The position numbers were made by a program, and so were the translations under genes. Of a stretch of DNA of 64,000 nucleotides, positions 27,115 to 36,520 are shown piece by piece. Position 1 is the first letter of the stretch. Each line of letters starts with the position of its first letter. The stretch covers positions 54,215 to 118,214 of the forward strand of contig JAEYYB010000172.1 of the NCBI GenBank assembly GCA_023430975.1, read 5' to 3'. The notes below the pieces were generated by a model. That model had not been told where the DNA came from, did not search any database, and saw only the letters and a program-made list of their open reading frames with translations. The stretch comes from Bacillota bacterium. Lineage in GTDB: Bacteria > Bacillota > Clostridia > Acetivibrionales > DSM-2933.

Positions 27115-27411
27115 GTGGAAGCGACGCTGGCAGGAGATTACCTGGACGCTCAAAACAAGGCATATTCCTTCAAAGATGGAGGGATTGCCATATGGACTGA
27201 CAATAAAACATTTAAATTCTCAATTTCAAAGCAGGACAGGAATTCATCACCTTATATTGTGGCTTATGATGAGAAGGGAAAAGAAACAGTTCGTTATTCA
27301 TATAAATTATTAAATGACCATCTTGAAATAAAAAATCCCGATAATAATAAAACCATGCTGGATCTAAGAAGAGGAGACAATTCGACTAAGAGGTATATTT
27401 ATGAAAAGTAA
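27115..27411 (+). CDS. hypothetical 98-aa protein, probably a truncated remnant
   Basis: Open from GTG 27115 with no ribosome binding site. The pattern LAGDYLDAQNKAYSFKDGG, then D-N-K-T-F-K-F and a repeated YSYKLLNDHLEIKN, suggests a small beta-barrel domain of the kind found at the end of clostridial lipoproteins and membrane proteins. Its 3' end overlaps the start of the C1 peptidase pseudogene by 11 bases. It lies in a decayed stretch, so I think the 5' part is missing. Function unknown. Confidence 0.5.
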   Translation: MEATLAGDYLDAQNKAYSFKDGGIAIWTDNKTFKFSISKQDRNSSPYIVAYDEKGKETVRYSYKLLNDHLEIKNPDNNKTMLDLRRGDNSTKRYIYEK

Positions 27412-28427
27412 TAAGATTATTAAGGGTTTTAGCGGTTTTGTTTCTGTGTTAACAGTTTCAGCAATATTATCAACAGCAGCTTTTGCTGCAGGTCCACAAA
27501 AAGTTGACTTGAGAGATGAGATAAACAATCGTGGTATTTCCGTAAGAAATCAGGGAAATAGAGGAATATGTGTCCTGCTGGCATTAACATTCCTTGAAGA
27601 GTATGCATTAACAGGTACATATGGCAATTATTACAATCATATGTCTATTGACTATGGAATCCAGGCGGGTAACAGAGTAACTGGAGAACAGCAGCATGAA
27701 GATAGTTCTTTTAATAAGTTTTACAGGGGTTATAGGGGTTATAATGAATTTGGGGCGATATCTGATTCAAGCTGGTGGTTATTTCCTCTATAGAAATAGT
27801 TGGGGCACAACTTTTGAAGATCAAGGATATGGTAAATACACGTTTGGTGAAATTAAGGCAGTCAATAATAATGTTGCACTTTTTGTATTTGAAACCGCTT
27901 CACAATTTCCTAAAATATATAAACATAGCAACTATCAAGGATACAACGTTGCACTGGCTCCCGGCAAATATACATTAACTCAGCTTGAAAATATTGGAGT
28001 AGAAAATGATGATATAAGTTCAATAATAATTCCAAGTGGGTACACTGCATATTTATATGAGAATAATAATTTTGGAGGCACAGTAAAAACGCTTACAAGT
28101 GATGTTAATAATTTGGCAAGCATTGGTTTTAACGACAAGTTATCATCTTTGGAAATTGTTGCAGACTTACCGAAGGTCTATCAGGACATAAACTATGAGG
28201 GTTATGGTGTTAGCCTTGCTCCTGGAAAATATACATTAGCACAGCTTGAAAACCTTGGAATATCAAATGACGACTTAAGCTCAATAGAAGTTCCTGATGG
28301 TTATACGGTATACCTTTACCAGCATGATAACTTCGGAGGAGAAGTCAAGACCCTTATAAGAGATGAAGCAGATTTTAGAAACTTAAGTTTCAACGATGAA
28401 GTATCTTCAATATTGGTAGTTAGATAA
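27401..28427 (+). pseudogene. C1A cysteine peptidase with two beta-gamma-crystallin domains, deleted and frameshifted
   Basis: The first part has a good signal peptide (IIKGFSGFVSVLTVSAILST then AFAA) and the papain-family active-cysteine region (KVDLRDEI...VRNQGNRGICVLLALTFLEE, in two segments). After about residue 120 the frame ends at a stop. A second frame then continues with GGYFLYRNSWGTTFEDQGYG, the catalytic-Asn region of C1A enzymes. The intervening ~100 residues with the catalytic His are absent. The remaining 170 residues are two beta-gamma-crystallin domains with Ca-binding signatures NDDISS, NDKLSS, NDDLSS and NDEVSS. The pieces are consistent with one former secreted protease. 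Extracellular Ca-binding crystallin modules would have been its C-terminal appendage. Confidence 0.8.
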
Positions 28428-28433
28428 TATTTT

Positions 28434-28474
28434 ATACCCAATTGCATATAACCAGTTTTACAGCTCGGTATCTA
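28434..28474. repeat. family C palindromic repeat
   Basis: Diverged left arm, then CATATAACCAGTTTTACAG and CTCGGTATCT. Directly followed by a family A copy. Confidence 0.6.
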
Positions 28475-28475
28475 A

Positions 28476-28575
28476 ATGAAAAGTGAATAATCTTTTACAT
28501 TTGTCTATCGCAAATCCCGTAAAAGCGTTCGTTATTTGCTCTGTCAAATGTAAGATTATTAACACTTTTCATATA
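28476..28575. repeat. family A palindromic repeat
   Basis: Full copy, AAATGAAAAGTGAATAATC to GATTATTAACACTTTTCATA, nearly the same as the 9.56-kb copy. Confidence 0.85.
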
Positions 28576-28588
28576 AAGACTAATCGGG

Positions 28589-28634
28589 AATCTCCTTTTT
28601 GGCTATGATTATAAAATTTGCCAAGGAGGAGATT
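28589..28634 (+). other. hairpin over a GGAGGAG site, possible start of a lost gene
   Basis: AATCTCCTTTTTGGC pairs with GCCAAGGAGGAGATT. Twelve codons from GTG 28640 end in a stop. The layout (hairpin, ribosome binding site, T run, start, then AAATT-x-TTG) resembles 63.92-63.99 kb. It may be the residue of a mobile gene; the evidence is weak. The rest of the gap to 28833 shows nothing recognisable. Confidence 0.35.
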
Positions 28635-28833
28635 TTTCTGTGGCAAATTATTGTGAGTGTTATGATAAAAGCAAATGAATTTGATTAAATATTGCACAAT
28701 AATGGAGAAAAATGAAGTATGATGGAGAGGAAGCCATGAAATCACAGATAAGCGGGGTGTTTCTTTTGATGTCTTTTTGCATAATCTAATATAATAATTA
28801 TTAAAATTATCAATAAAGTTAGGAGTTTAAGCA

Positions 28834-29733
28834 ATGAGAAAGTTTAAAGTGTTTTTTATTCTAATTACTGTTATTTTGTTGTTTTCTGCAAAATTGATTT
28901 ATGCTGAAGAGCAGGCTTCTACAACACCAATTGCTACACCAACGCCAGTTGGCATGCCAACTTCAAGTGAAACGCCAACTTCAAGTGAAACGCCAACATC
29001 AGTTGAGACACCAACACCAATTGTCACCCCAACTGATGTACAACCTACAGTCAGTGTTGAATCGTTATCCATACCGGGTATAACCGATAATGCTTTATTT
29101 AAGGAGCTATTGGCTAAAAAGGATATTAAAAATAAATTGACTGAAGAAGAAAATGAAGTGTGCAAAGATATCAGGGAGCAGGAAGCAATAAACAGCAAAC
29201 TTGCATTAAGCATTATTGATAGATCAAGGTCGTACAATGAGCCATACAGGAAGATAATTGATGATATCAAATTATTATTAAATCCCGCTAAAGAGCAGAG
29301 AACCCTTGATCTTGCGGAATTAGCTCAAAACGGGGGTGCCTTGGATGCAGCCGGTACAGCTAATTTAAATAAAAAGATGGAGCTTTACAGCAACCAAATT
29401 TCTGGATTAAACATTGCAATAAAAGGAATGCGTGAGTCAATGAAGTATATAAGCATTGAAAATGCGGCCTACAATCAAAAATTAAGTTCTGTTCAGAAGA
29501 AAATTAATGACATCAATGCAAGTATAGATAGTTTGAATAAAATTATTATTGAAGATAAAACAACTAAGGAAATTGAATGGGAAAATTTTTGTATATATAT
29601 GAATAGTAAGAATGTAGAATCAGCACTTGCTACATATGGAAATGTTATTGTATTCAAGGAACGTATTGTGAAGAATTATAAAGAGATATTAAATCTCAAG
29701 GATAAGATTGAGGATTTGTTATTATCGGTATAA
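28834..29733 (+). CDS. secreted coiled-coil protein with Thr/Pro linker
   Basis: 299 aa. Signal peptide FKVFFILITVILLFSAKLI ending YAEE. Residues ~28-75 are a TPT/SETPTS linker (GMPTSSETPTSSETPTSVET), and ~80-299 are mostly helical with heptad-like spacing (LYSNQISGLNIAIKGMRES, KLSSVQKKINDINASID), so a long coiled-coil stalk. I do not recognise the family. It is the first of three same-strand secreted proteins with short gaps, which may form one transcription unit. A weak AGGAG site (TTAGGAGTTTAAGC) precedes the ATG. Confidence 0.85.
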   Translation: MRKFKVFFILITVILLFSAKLIYAEEQASTTPIATPTPVGMPTSSETPTSSETPTSVETPTPIVTPTDVQPTVSVESLSIPGITDNALFKELLAKKDIKNKLTEEENEVCKDIREQEAINSKLALSIIDRSRSYNEPYRKIIDDIKLLLNPAKEQRTLDLAELAQNGGALDAAGTANLNKKMELYSNQISGLNIAIKGMRESMKYISIENAAYNQKLSSVQKKINDINASIDSLNKIIIEDKTTKEIEWENFCIYMNSKNVESALATYGNVIVFKERIVKNYKEILNLKDKIEDLLLSV

Positions 29734-29800
29734 TATATAAAACTAGTTATACTATTTGAGCGGAATCGCCCAATATTAAATAATAAGGAGTTAAAGTAAA

Positions 29801-30445
29801 ATGCATAAAAGGTTTTTTAAAATGTTTGTTTTGGTTTTTATTGCAGTTGTTATGATTTCAAATACAGTTATTGCAGACCAGAGCACAGATATTACACAAC
29901 TTTTAAAGGAATTTCAAGATGAGGACAACCCTATAGAAAGTTCTGTTATTACCAGTAATACCAATATAATTGGTGACAATATGGACACGTTGGACAATTC
30001 ATTGATGACAATTTTTATGGAGCCTGCAGTCAGTGACAACTATGATAAAATATGTCCTCTATTTGAGAAGAGCAATATTACCGGAATTAAAATGTTTGTC
30101 GATGGTCAGCTGATTGAATTTTCAAAGTATGAGAATGTTAATCCTGCAATTATTGACGGACGTGTACTTGTACCCCTGCGTGCGATAGCCGAGAACTTAG
30201 GGGCAACGGTTGATTGGATTCCAAGTGATAAATTGATCAGAATTAAATTATATGATAAAGTTGTAGAATTGGTTCTTGATTCAAAAACTGCTTTGAAAAA
30301 TGGCCAGAAAATAAATCTCGATGTACCTGCAAAGGTAATCAGCGGCAGAACTTTGGTGCCTGTAAGGTTTATAAGCGAGTCATTCTCCAAGACGGTTGAA
30401 TGGCATCCATATAATGAAAAACTAAATGTGCTCGCGATAATATAG
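29801..30445 (+). CDS. secreted protein with copper amine oxidase N-terminal-like domain
   Basis: 214 aa: signal peptide (FKMFVLVFIAVVMISNTVIA), a short linker, and from ~residue 98 a copper amine oxidase N-terminal-type domain (Cu_amine_oxidN1), recognised by VDGQLIEF, GRVLVPLRAIAENLGATVDW and GRTLVPVRFISESF. In Firmicutes this repeat is a common extracellular module and says nothing about amine oxidation. AAGGAG lies ahead of the ATG. It follows the coiled-coil protein by 67 bases and precedes the PPC/DUF4855 protein by 34 bases. Confidence 0.88.
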   Translation: MHKRFFKMFVLVFIAVVMISNTVIADQSTDITQLLKEFQDEDNPIESSVITSNTNIIGDNMDTLDNSLMTIFMEPAVSDNYDKICPLFEKSNITGIKMFVDGQLIEFSKYENVNPAIIDGRVLVPLRAIAENLGATVDWIPSDKLIRIKLYDKVVELVLDSKTALKNGQKINLDVPAKVISGRTLVPVRFISESFSKTVEWHPYNEKLNVLAII

Positions 30446-30479
30446 AGCATTTGATATGTACAAACGAGGAGGTTTCGTA

Positions 30480-32489
30480 ATGAAAAAAGAATTAAGGTTG
30501 CAAAATCATTTCATGATTTTGTTCATAGTATCAATAATAATGTTGGGGTCACAGGTATTTGCAGCAGAGCCGGCCATTGACTATGAACCAAACAATTCAC
30601 CTGAAACTTCATATGAAGTTTATAATAATTCCGAAGTAGTATCCACAATATCAAGTAAAAGTGATGTTGATTATTATAAATTCAACATTAGTGGGACCGC
30701 TGACATCTCTATATCTTTGACATCACCACAGGGGTTGGATTATGATATTAAGCTGTATAACGAGAACTATAAAGAGGTTGCAGCCTCCAAACTGCCGGGT
30801 GAAAGTGTTGATTTAATAAATAAGAGCTCACTTTCTGCAGGTATGTACTCCATTAAGGTTTATAGTTTTAAGAAGACATATTCAGATGTGCCATATAATT
30901 TGACAATTAAAATCAATGATTCAAATGCTGCAAGCAAGTCTAATACAGGTATCTCCGAGGCTAATAATATTAACACAACAATGGCTAATGCTTTGGAGAT
31001 TAATAACAATACATCATTCAAGGCAAAAGTGAGCCGCTTGAATGAGAATAGATATTATAAATTTATACTCGGCAATGTATCTGATGTTGATATTTCAATG
31101 ATACCTCCTAAAAGCACAGATTTGGATATCAAGCTCTATGACTCATGGGGTTTGGAAGCTGGAAGTTCAACAAACAAAGATGGTGCTGAGGCTATCAGCA
31201 AAAGAAGTCTGCTTCCAGGTACATATTACTTGAAGGTTTATGGACATAATTATGCCTTTTCATCGGATACTTTTCTTCTAAATTTAAAATCGGCTAAATC
31301 GGCCTTAAAATCCAGCAATACAGGAGCAGATGGCATAGATATAGTCGGATACTCTTCAGCTATAAAGGAATCTACTCCCATAACTCAAACTTCAAAAAAT
31401 GTTCCTAAGGCTTTACTGTTGTATGTTGGCCAAGATCTGCCTCCATTTACTGATGAAGATTTAAAGAAAATGCTTATAGATGATCCTGTCAACACAAAGG
31501 AATTTTTTATAGTGGATAATGGTGCACAATACAATACATATATGGATTCTTTTGGAGAAATTTTAGACATTGTTACACCAACAAAAATTGATTTATTGAC
31601 AAAAGATAAAATTGATTCAACTGGAATATTAAGTTCAATTAAGGAAGATTATAAAAAATTCTACAATAAAATAAACAGGAGTAATTCCCTGGACTATTTC
31701 TCCAATGAAGTATTTGATTTGGCGTTGAGGCTTATCAAAACCGATCCTGGTGTAAAGATTACAATAGCTATTCCCGGGACAGAATTTCATGCTCTTAGCG
31801 AGGAATTTATTGAGCCTGTTAAAAATATACTTATTAAGGGGATAAAAGAAAGACTGGATAAGGAAAACCCCGAATATTGGAAGAATAACATAAGAGGCTA
31901 TTATTTCTCAACAGAGGGTTTACCTTATTATTACACGTGGTTTAACCCTGACAAGACCATCGATTTTAGCAATTCTATTGTTAAGACCATGTTGAGCTTC
32001 TCCAATGAGATTCATCAGGTTTATAATAAAGAATTTATTTGGATACCTTATTATGGTAATTCCTTGAAGTCCAAAGATTATTATAATAAAGACCAGGCCG
32101 TTCGAATTGGATATATTGCCAACAGGACAAATTTGTTTGACTATATAATAATTCAGCCATCATACTATTTTAAGGCGGATCAAAAGAATATTCCATTTGT
32201 TCAGAATTCATCAAAAAGCAATATGGTTTTGGATATTTATAATGACATTGTTGGCGGAATTAAAAACTCTAAAACTTTGGTAGGTGCTGAAATGGAGATA
32301 GATGCCAGGTATAATACCATAGGAGATAATAAATATATAGGATATCAGGAAAGATACTCCGAATATGTTAAAGCGTTTTCTTCATTAAGCAAAGAAACGC
32401 CGATAGCGTTTTATGCAGGAACAAGGGACGAGTTTTTCACCGAGGATGTTTATGAAGCGGTGAAAAGTTTTTTTAAAACTATTAAATAA
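30480..32489 (+). CDS. secreted protein with two PPC-type domains and a DUF4855-like C-terminal domain
   Basis: 669 aa; GAGGAGG precedes ATG 30480, and an upstream in-frame ATG at 30456 is ruled out by that site. Signal peptide around residues 8-31 (NHFMILFIVSIIMLGSQVFA). Two bacterial pre-peptidase C-terminal-type beta domains follow (residues ~35-140 and ~160-275), with DYYKFNISGTADISISL and RYYKFILGNVSDVDISM. From ~residue 305 the sequence looks like DUF4855: LLLYVGQD, IRGYYFSTEGLPYYYTW, EFIWIPYYGN, DYIIIQPSYYF and GAEMEIDARY. DUF4855 is a putative glycoside-hydrolase-like barrel of unproven activity. The DNA coding for the signal peptide resembles the second hairpin of repeat family D. 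Confidence 0.82.
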   Translation: MKKELRLQNHFMILFIVSIIMLGSQVFAAEPAIDYEPNNSPETSYEVYNNSEVVSTISSKSDVDYYKFNISGTADISISLTSPQGLDYDIKLYNENYKEVAASKLPGESVDLINKSSLSAGMYSIKVYSFKKTYSDVPYNLTIKINDSNAASKSNTGISEANNINTTMANALEINNNTSFKAKVSRLNENRYYKFILGNVSDVDISMIPPKSTDLDIKLYDSWGLEAGSSTNKDGAEAISKRSLLPGTYYLKVYGHNYAFSSDTFLLNLKSAKSALKSSNTGADGIDIVGYSSAIKESTPITQTSKNVPKALLLYVGQDLPPFTDEDLKKMLIDDPVNTKEFFIVDNGAQYNTYMDSFGEILDIVTPTKIDLLTKDKIDSTGILSSIKEDYKKFYNKINRSNSLDYFSNEVFDLALRLIKTDPGVKITIAIPGTEFHALSEEFIEPVKNILIKGIKERLDKENPEYWKNNIRGYYFSTEGLPYYYTWFNPDKTIDFSNSIVKTMLSFSNEIHQVYNKEFIWIPYYGNSLKSKDYYNKDQAVRIGYIANRTNLFDYIIIQPSYYFKADQKNIPFVQNSSKSNMVLDIYNDIVGGIKNSKTLVGAEMEIDARYNTIGDNKYIGYQERYSEYVKAFSSLSKETPIAFYAGTRDEFFTEDVYEAVKSFFKTIK

Positions 32490-32516
32490 GATTGATTAAA
32501 ACATGATTTGCAAGGC

Positions 32517-32551
32517 AAAACTCCGTTACTGTATGTACAAGCGGAGTTTTT
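32517..32551 (+). terminator. terminator after the secreted-protein run
   Basis: AAAACTCCG pairs with CGGAGTTTT, then TATTTTTAT. Ends the three-gene run. Confidence 0.85.
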
Positions 32552-32672
32552 ATTTTTATAGTCTTGAAACCTTTCGACTTTGCTTGAGCTTACGAACTGA
32601 TGTTTGCAATTTGCGATACATCTGATATAATAGTATTTGGTTTTTAATTGCTGTAAATGATGAGGTGAGTTA

Positions 32673-35504
32673 ATGATAAGAGATAATATTTTTATAAAGG
32701 GTGCAAGAGAACATAATTTAAAGAATATAGATGTTGTTATTCCCAGGGACAAGTTTGTTGTTATCACGGGAATAAGCGGTTCGGGTAAGTCGTCCCTGGC
32801 CTTTGACACAATATATGCCGAGGGACAGAGAAGGTATGTAGAGTCCCTTTCTGCTTATGCAAGACAGTTTCTTGGGCAGATGGAAAAGCCTGATATTGAT
32901 TATATTGATGGGTTATCCCCTGCCATATCCATAGATCAGAAAACTACCAGCAGGAATCCCCGGTCAACTGTAGGTACTGTTACGGAAATACACGATTACC
33001 TAAGGCTTTTATATGCCAGGATTGGTGTGCCACACTGTCCGGAATGCGGCAAGAAAATTGCCCAGCAGACAGTTGATCAGATGGTGGATCATATCATGAC
33101 TCTCGAAGAGGGAACGAAAATCCAGCTTTTAGCACCTGTGATAAGAGGAAGAAAAGGAGAGTACCACAAGCTTATTGAAGATGCCAAAAAAAGCGGTTTT
33201 GTCAGGGTAAGGATTGACGGAGAAGTCATGGATATCAATGATGAAATAAAAATGGACAAGAATAAAAAGCATACTATAGAAATAGTAGTTGACAGACTTG
33301 TTATTAGACCTGATATTCCAAAAAGGTTGTCTGAGTCTATAGAAACCGTACTTAATCTGACAGGAGGAATCTTGCTTGTTGACGTAATTGGAAAGGAAGA
33401 GATGCTGTTTAGTCAGAATTTCTCATGCAGTGATTGTGGAATAAGCATTGAGGAACTTGAACCAAGGATGTTCTCATTCAATACCCCATATGGTGCATGT
33501 CCCGAATGCAGCGGCTTGGGTACTATTCTTAAGATTGATCCTGAGCTTGTCATACCTGATCGGTCAAAATCATTGGCAGATGGTGCTATTAGCATCGGTG
33601 GCTGGAATGTGGAGAATGAGGATGGCTATTCAAGAATGTATATAGATGCTTTGGCAAAGCATTATAAGTTCAGCATTGACACTCCAATATGCGATCTTCC
33701 CGACCGTATTGTTGATTTGATACTATATGGGACAAAAGGCGAAAAGATTAAGATAGAATATTCAAGGGAATATGGAAGCGGAACTTTTATGGCTGCTTTT
33801 GAAGGTATCATAAGAAGCATGGAAAGACGTTACAAGGAGACCCAGTCGGAAAGCATGAAGCAGTATTATGAAGGTTTTATGAGCAATAATCACTGTCATG
33901 TGTGTAAAGGTGCCAGACTCAAAAAAGAGGCACTGGCTGTTACTGTTGGAGATAAAAATATTGATGAGATTAGTAAAATGGCTATTTCCGATGCCAAAAA
34001 GTTTTTCAACGAGTTGAAGTTATCTGAAAAACATAAGATTATAGCAAACCAGATATTAAAGGAGATAAATGCAAGGATTGGTTTTTTGGTTGATGTAGGT
34101 CTGGATTATCTTACATTGTCCAGGTCGGCAGGAACCCTTTCTGGCGGTGAGGCACAGAGAATAAGACTTGCTACACAGATAGGAGCAGGCCTTATGGGGG
34201 TTCTGTATATCTTGGATGAGCCCAGTATAGGACTTCACCAGAGAGACAACGACAGACTCCTAAAGACACTAAAAAGGCTTAAGGACATGGGGAACACTCT
34301 TATTGTAGTTGAGCATGATGAAGACACAATGTATGCCGCGGATCATATAATTGACATTGGTCCCGGTGCAGGTGTCCACGGCGGAAATATTGTTGCACAG
34401 GGTTCTGTTGAGGAAATAAAAGAGGTTGAAGGTTCTTTAACCGGAATGTATTTAAGTGGAAGAAAAAAAATTGATACACCAAAAAAGCGTAGAACTTCAA
34501 ATGGGAAATATGTGGAGATTATCGGTGCAAGGGAAAATAATCTTAAAAATATAAATGTAAAGTTTCCTCTGGGTGTTTTTACTTGTATAACAGGTGTTTC
34601 AGGTTCGGGAAAAAGCTCTCTAATAAATGAAATATTATATAAGAAGTGTGCATCTGAGCTTAACAGGGCTAAGGTGAAGCCGGGCGACTATGATTATGTC
34701 AACGGTCTTGAACACCTTGAAAAGGTTATAGATATTGATCAATCACCTATTGGTAGGACGCCGAGATCAAACCCTGCAACATATACGGGCGTTTTTGACA
34801 TTATAAGGGAAGTTTTCAGTGAAACCACCGAGGCAAAAATGAGAGGTTACAAGACAGGACGCTTCAGCTTTAATACAAAAGGCGGAAGATGTGAAGCGTG
34901 CAGCGGTGATGGTATTATAAAGATCGAGATGCACTTTTTACCTGATGTTTATGTTCCCTGTGAAGTGTGCAAGGGAAAAAGATATAACAGGGAGACCCTT
35001 GAGGTAAGGTATAAGGGGAAAAATATAGCTGATGTATTGGATATGACGGTAGAAGATGCTCTTGAGTTCTTTAAAAACATACCGAGAATTCACAAGAAAA
35101 TCCAGACATTGTATGAGGTGGGATTGGGATATGTTAAATTAGGACAGCCTTCGACAACTCTTTCAGGAGGAGAAGCCCAGAGAATTAAATTGGCAACTGA
35201 GTTATCCAAAAGGAGTAATGGAAGCACCTTGTATATCCTGGACGAGCCTACAACAGGACTTCATATTGCCGATGTCCACAAATTGATTGAGATGCTTCAA
35301 AAACTTGTAGATTTGGGAAACACTGTTGTGGTCATAGAGCACAATCTGGATGTAATAAAGACTGCGGACCATATAATTGACCTTGGCCCGGAAGGAGGAT
35401 ATAGGGGTGGGTATATAGTCGGTGAAGGCACTCCGGAGGATATTATAAAGATTGGAGAATCTTACACAGGGCATTTTCTTTCGAAAGTCCTTAATGTGAA
35501 ATAA
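32673..35504 (+). CDS. uvrA: excinuclease ABC subunit A
   Basis: Damage-recognition ATPase of nucleotide excision repair; 943 aa. Two ABC ATPase modules: Walker A GISGSGKSSLAFDT near residue 32 with signature LSGGEAQRIRLATQ, and Walker A GVSGSGKSSLINE near residue 643 with LSGGEAQRIKLATE. Zinc-binding cysteines appear as CPECGKK, CSDC...CPEC, CHVC, and the second-half CEAC...CEVC. The start has GATGAGGTGAGTTA upstream. It is transcribed alone, downstream of a terminator, instead of next to uvrB as in many Clostridia. Confidence 0.98.
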   Translation: MIRDNIFIKGAREHNLKNIDVVIPRDKFVVITGISGSGKSSLAFDTIYAEGQRRYVESLSAYARQFLGQMEKPDIDYIDGLSPAISIDQKTTSRNPRSTVGTVTEIHDYLRLLYARIGVPHCPECGKKIAQQTVDQMVDHIMTLEEGTKIQLLAPVIRGRKGEYHKLIEDAKKSGFVRVRIDGEVMDINDEIKMDKNKKHTIEIVVDRLVIRPDIPKRLSESIETVLNLTGGILLVDVIGKEEMLFSQNFSCSDCGISIEELEPRMFSFNTPYGACPECSGLGTILKIDPELVIPDRSKSLADGAISIGGWNVENEDGYSRMYIDALAKHYKFSIDTPICDLPDRIVDLILYGTKGEKIKIEYSREYGSGTFMAAFEGIIRSMERRYKETQSESMKQYYEGFMSNNHCHVCKGARLKKEALAVTVGDKNIDEISKMAISDAKKFFNELKLSEKHKIIANQILKEINARIGFLVDVGLDYLTLSRSAGTLSGGEAQRIRLATQIGAGLMGVLYILDEPSIGLHQRDNDRLLKTLKRLKDMGNTLIVVEHDEDTMYAADHIIDIGPGAGVHGGNIVAQGSVEEIKEVEGSLTGMYLSGRKKIDTPKKRRTSNGKYVEIIGARENNLKNINVKFPLGVFTCITGVSGSGKSSLINEILYKKCASELNRAKVKPGDYDYVNGLEHLEKVIDIDQSPIGRTPRSNPATYTGVFDIIREVFSETTEAKMRGYKTGRFSFNTKGGRCEACSGDGIIKIEMHFLPDVYVPCEVCKGKRYNRETLEVRYKGKNIADVLDMTVEDALEFFKNIPRIHKKIQTLYEVGLGYVKLGQPSTTLSGGEAQRIKLATELSKRSNGSTLYILDEPTTGLHIADVHKLIEMLQKLVDLGNTVVVIEHNLDVIKTADHIIDLGPEGGYRGGYIVGEGTPEDIIKIGESYTGHFLSKVLNVK

Positions 35505-35548
35505 TTTAGGTATTAGCAAATAATTTAAGTATTGGCAAATAATTAACT
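35501..35548. repeat. short tandem direct repeat after uvrA
   Basis: TAATTTAGGTATTAGCAAA is followed directly by TAATTTAAGTATTGGCAAA and a third partial TAATTAACTGG; 19-bp period. Confidence 0.7.
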
Positions 35549-35556
35549 GGTCAATG

Positions 35557-35627
35557 GGGTATTTCAAACAGCTGAATTAGTTATATTTCACAAAAAATAC
35601 TTGAATAATGTATTTTTTGAAATACCC
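35557..35627 (+). terminator. hairpin after uvrA
   Basis: GGGTATTTCAAA pairs with TTTGAAATACCC, with an inner AAAAAATAC...GTATTTTTT. It may be a terminator or another palindromic element. Confidence 0.5.
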
Positions 35628-35687
35628 TTATAATAAACAATTTAATGACGAATACTATATAATGGAAAAACATTTTAATCTTATTTG

Positions 35688-35730
35688 TAGATACAAAACT
35701 GTATATAACTAGTTTTACAGTTCTGTATCT
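35688..35730. repeat. family C palindromic repeat
   Basis: AGATACAAAACTGTATATAA, then CTAGTTTTACAGTTCTGTAT. Arms AGATACAAAACTG/CAGTTCTGTATCT. Confidence 0.7.
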
Positions 35731-35896
35731 TTAGGTTAAAGTGTTTTGTTTTGAATACAAAAACCTTGAAATGTCAATATTAAAATTTAGAAATTGGATT
35801 GTTAAATTTATGTTAAGTATTATTGTATTGAAATTAACAATAATATATAATCGACACAGAACAACAGATTTCATTTTACGGAAGAAGGTAATATTT

Positions 35897-36520
35897 ATGT
35901 TTAGAGTTTCACAAAGAGATGAGATTTTTTTTGACTTTTTTGTCGCAACAGCTGAAAACGCATGCAAGGCTGCTGAATTGCTTGAAGAGTTAATGAATAA
36001 TTATGTTAATGTTCAGGATAAAGTAAGAGCCATCGAAGAGACTGAGCATGAAGGCGACAAGCTGGTGCATAAAATTCTTCAACAGCTTAACAGATCATTT
36101 ATTACACCAATCGACAGGGAAGACATCAATTTAATTGCAAAAGAATTGGACAATATCACAGACAGCATAGAATCTACTGCGCACAGGTTTAGTATGTTCA
36201 ATGTACAATCCATACCTGAAGATGCAAAGAAACTCGCTAAATTGATTACTACGTCTACAAAAGAAGTTAAAGAACTTATGATAGAAATGAAAAACATGAA
36301 GAAAAGCAAGAGGATATCTGAAAAAATTATTGAGATTAACAGAATTGAAAATGAAGGGGATGACGTATTCCGGACAGCTGTAACTAAATTGTTCTTAATA
36401 GAAAAGGATTGCTTTGAAGTTATCAAATGGAAGGAAATTTATGACTATCTTGAAAACGCCCTTGATGTTTGTGAGGATGTGGCAAATATAGTTGAAGGGG
36501 TTGTTATGAAACATGCTTAG
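35897..36520 (+). CDS. DUF47/PhoU-like phosphate transport accessory protein
   Basis: 207-aa all-helical cytoplasmic protein of the DUF47 family (PhoU-related), which commonly pairs with Pit transporters. Typical features are the FFDFFVATAENACKAAELLEEL start and the two EHEGDKLVHKI / ENEGDDVFRTA metal-binding-like repeats. ATG 35897 has GGAAGAAGG upstream; the ORF extends back to 35741 but that part has no family similarity. It overlaps the pit gene by 8 bases, so the two are translationally coupled. It probably modulates the permease. Confidence 0.92.
   Translation: MFRVSQRDEIFFDFFVATAENACKAAELLEELMNNYVNVQDKVRAIEETEHEGDKLVHKILQQLNRSFITPIDREDINLIAKELDNITDSIESTAHRFSMFNVQSIPEDAKKLAKLITTSTKEVKELMIEMKNMKKSKRISEKIIEINRIENEGDDVFRTAVTKLFLIEKDCFEVIKWKEIYDYLENALDVCEDVANIVEGVVMKHA

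Noticed and set aside
35741..35896. 52-residue N-terminal extension of the DUF47 protein
   Set aside because: No ribosome binding site at 35741 and no family similarity; the family begins at the ATG at 35897 behind GGAAGAAGG.
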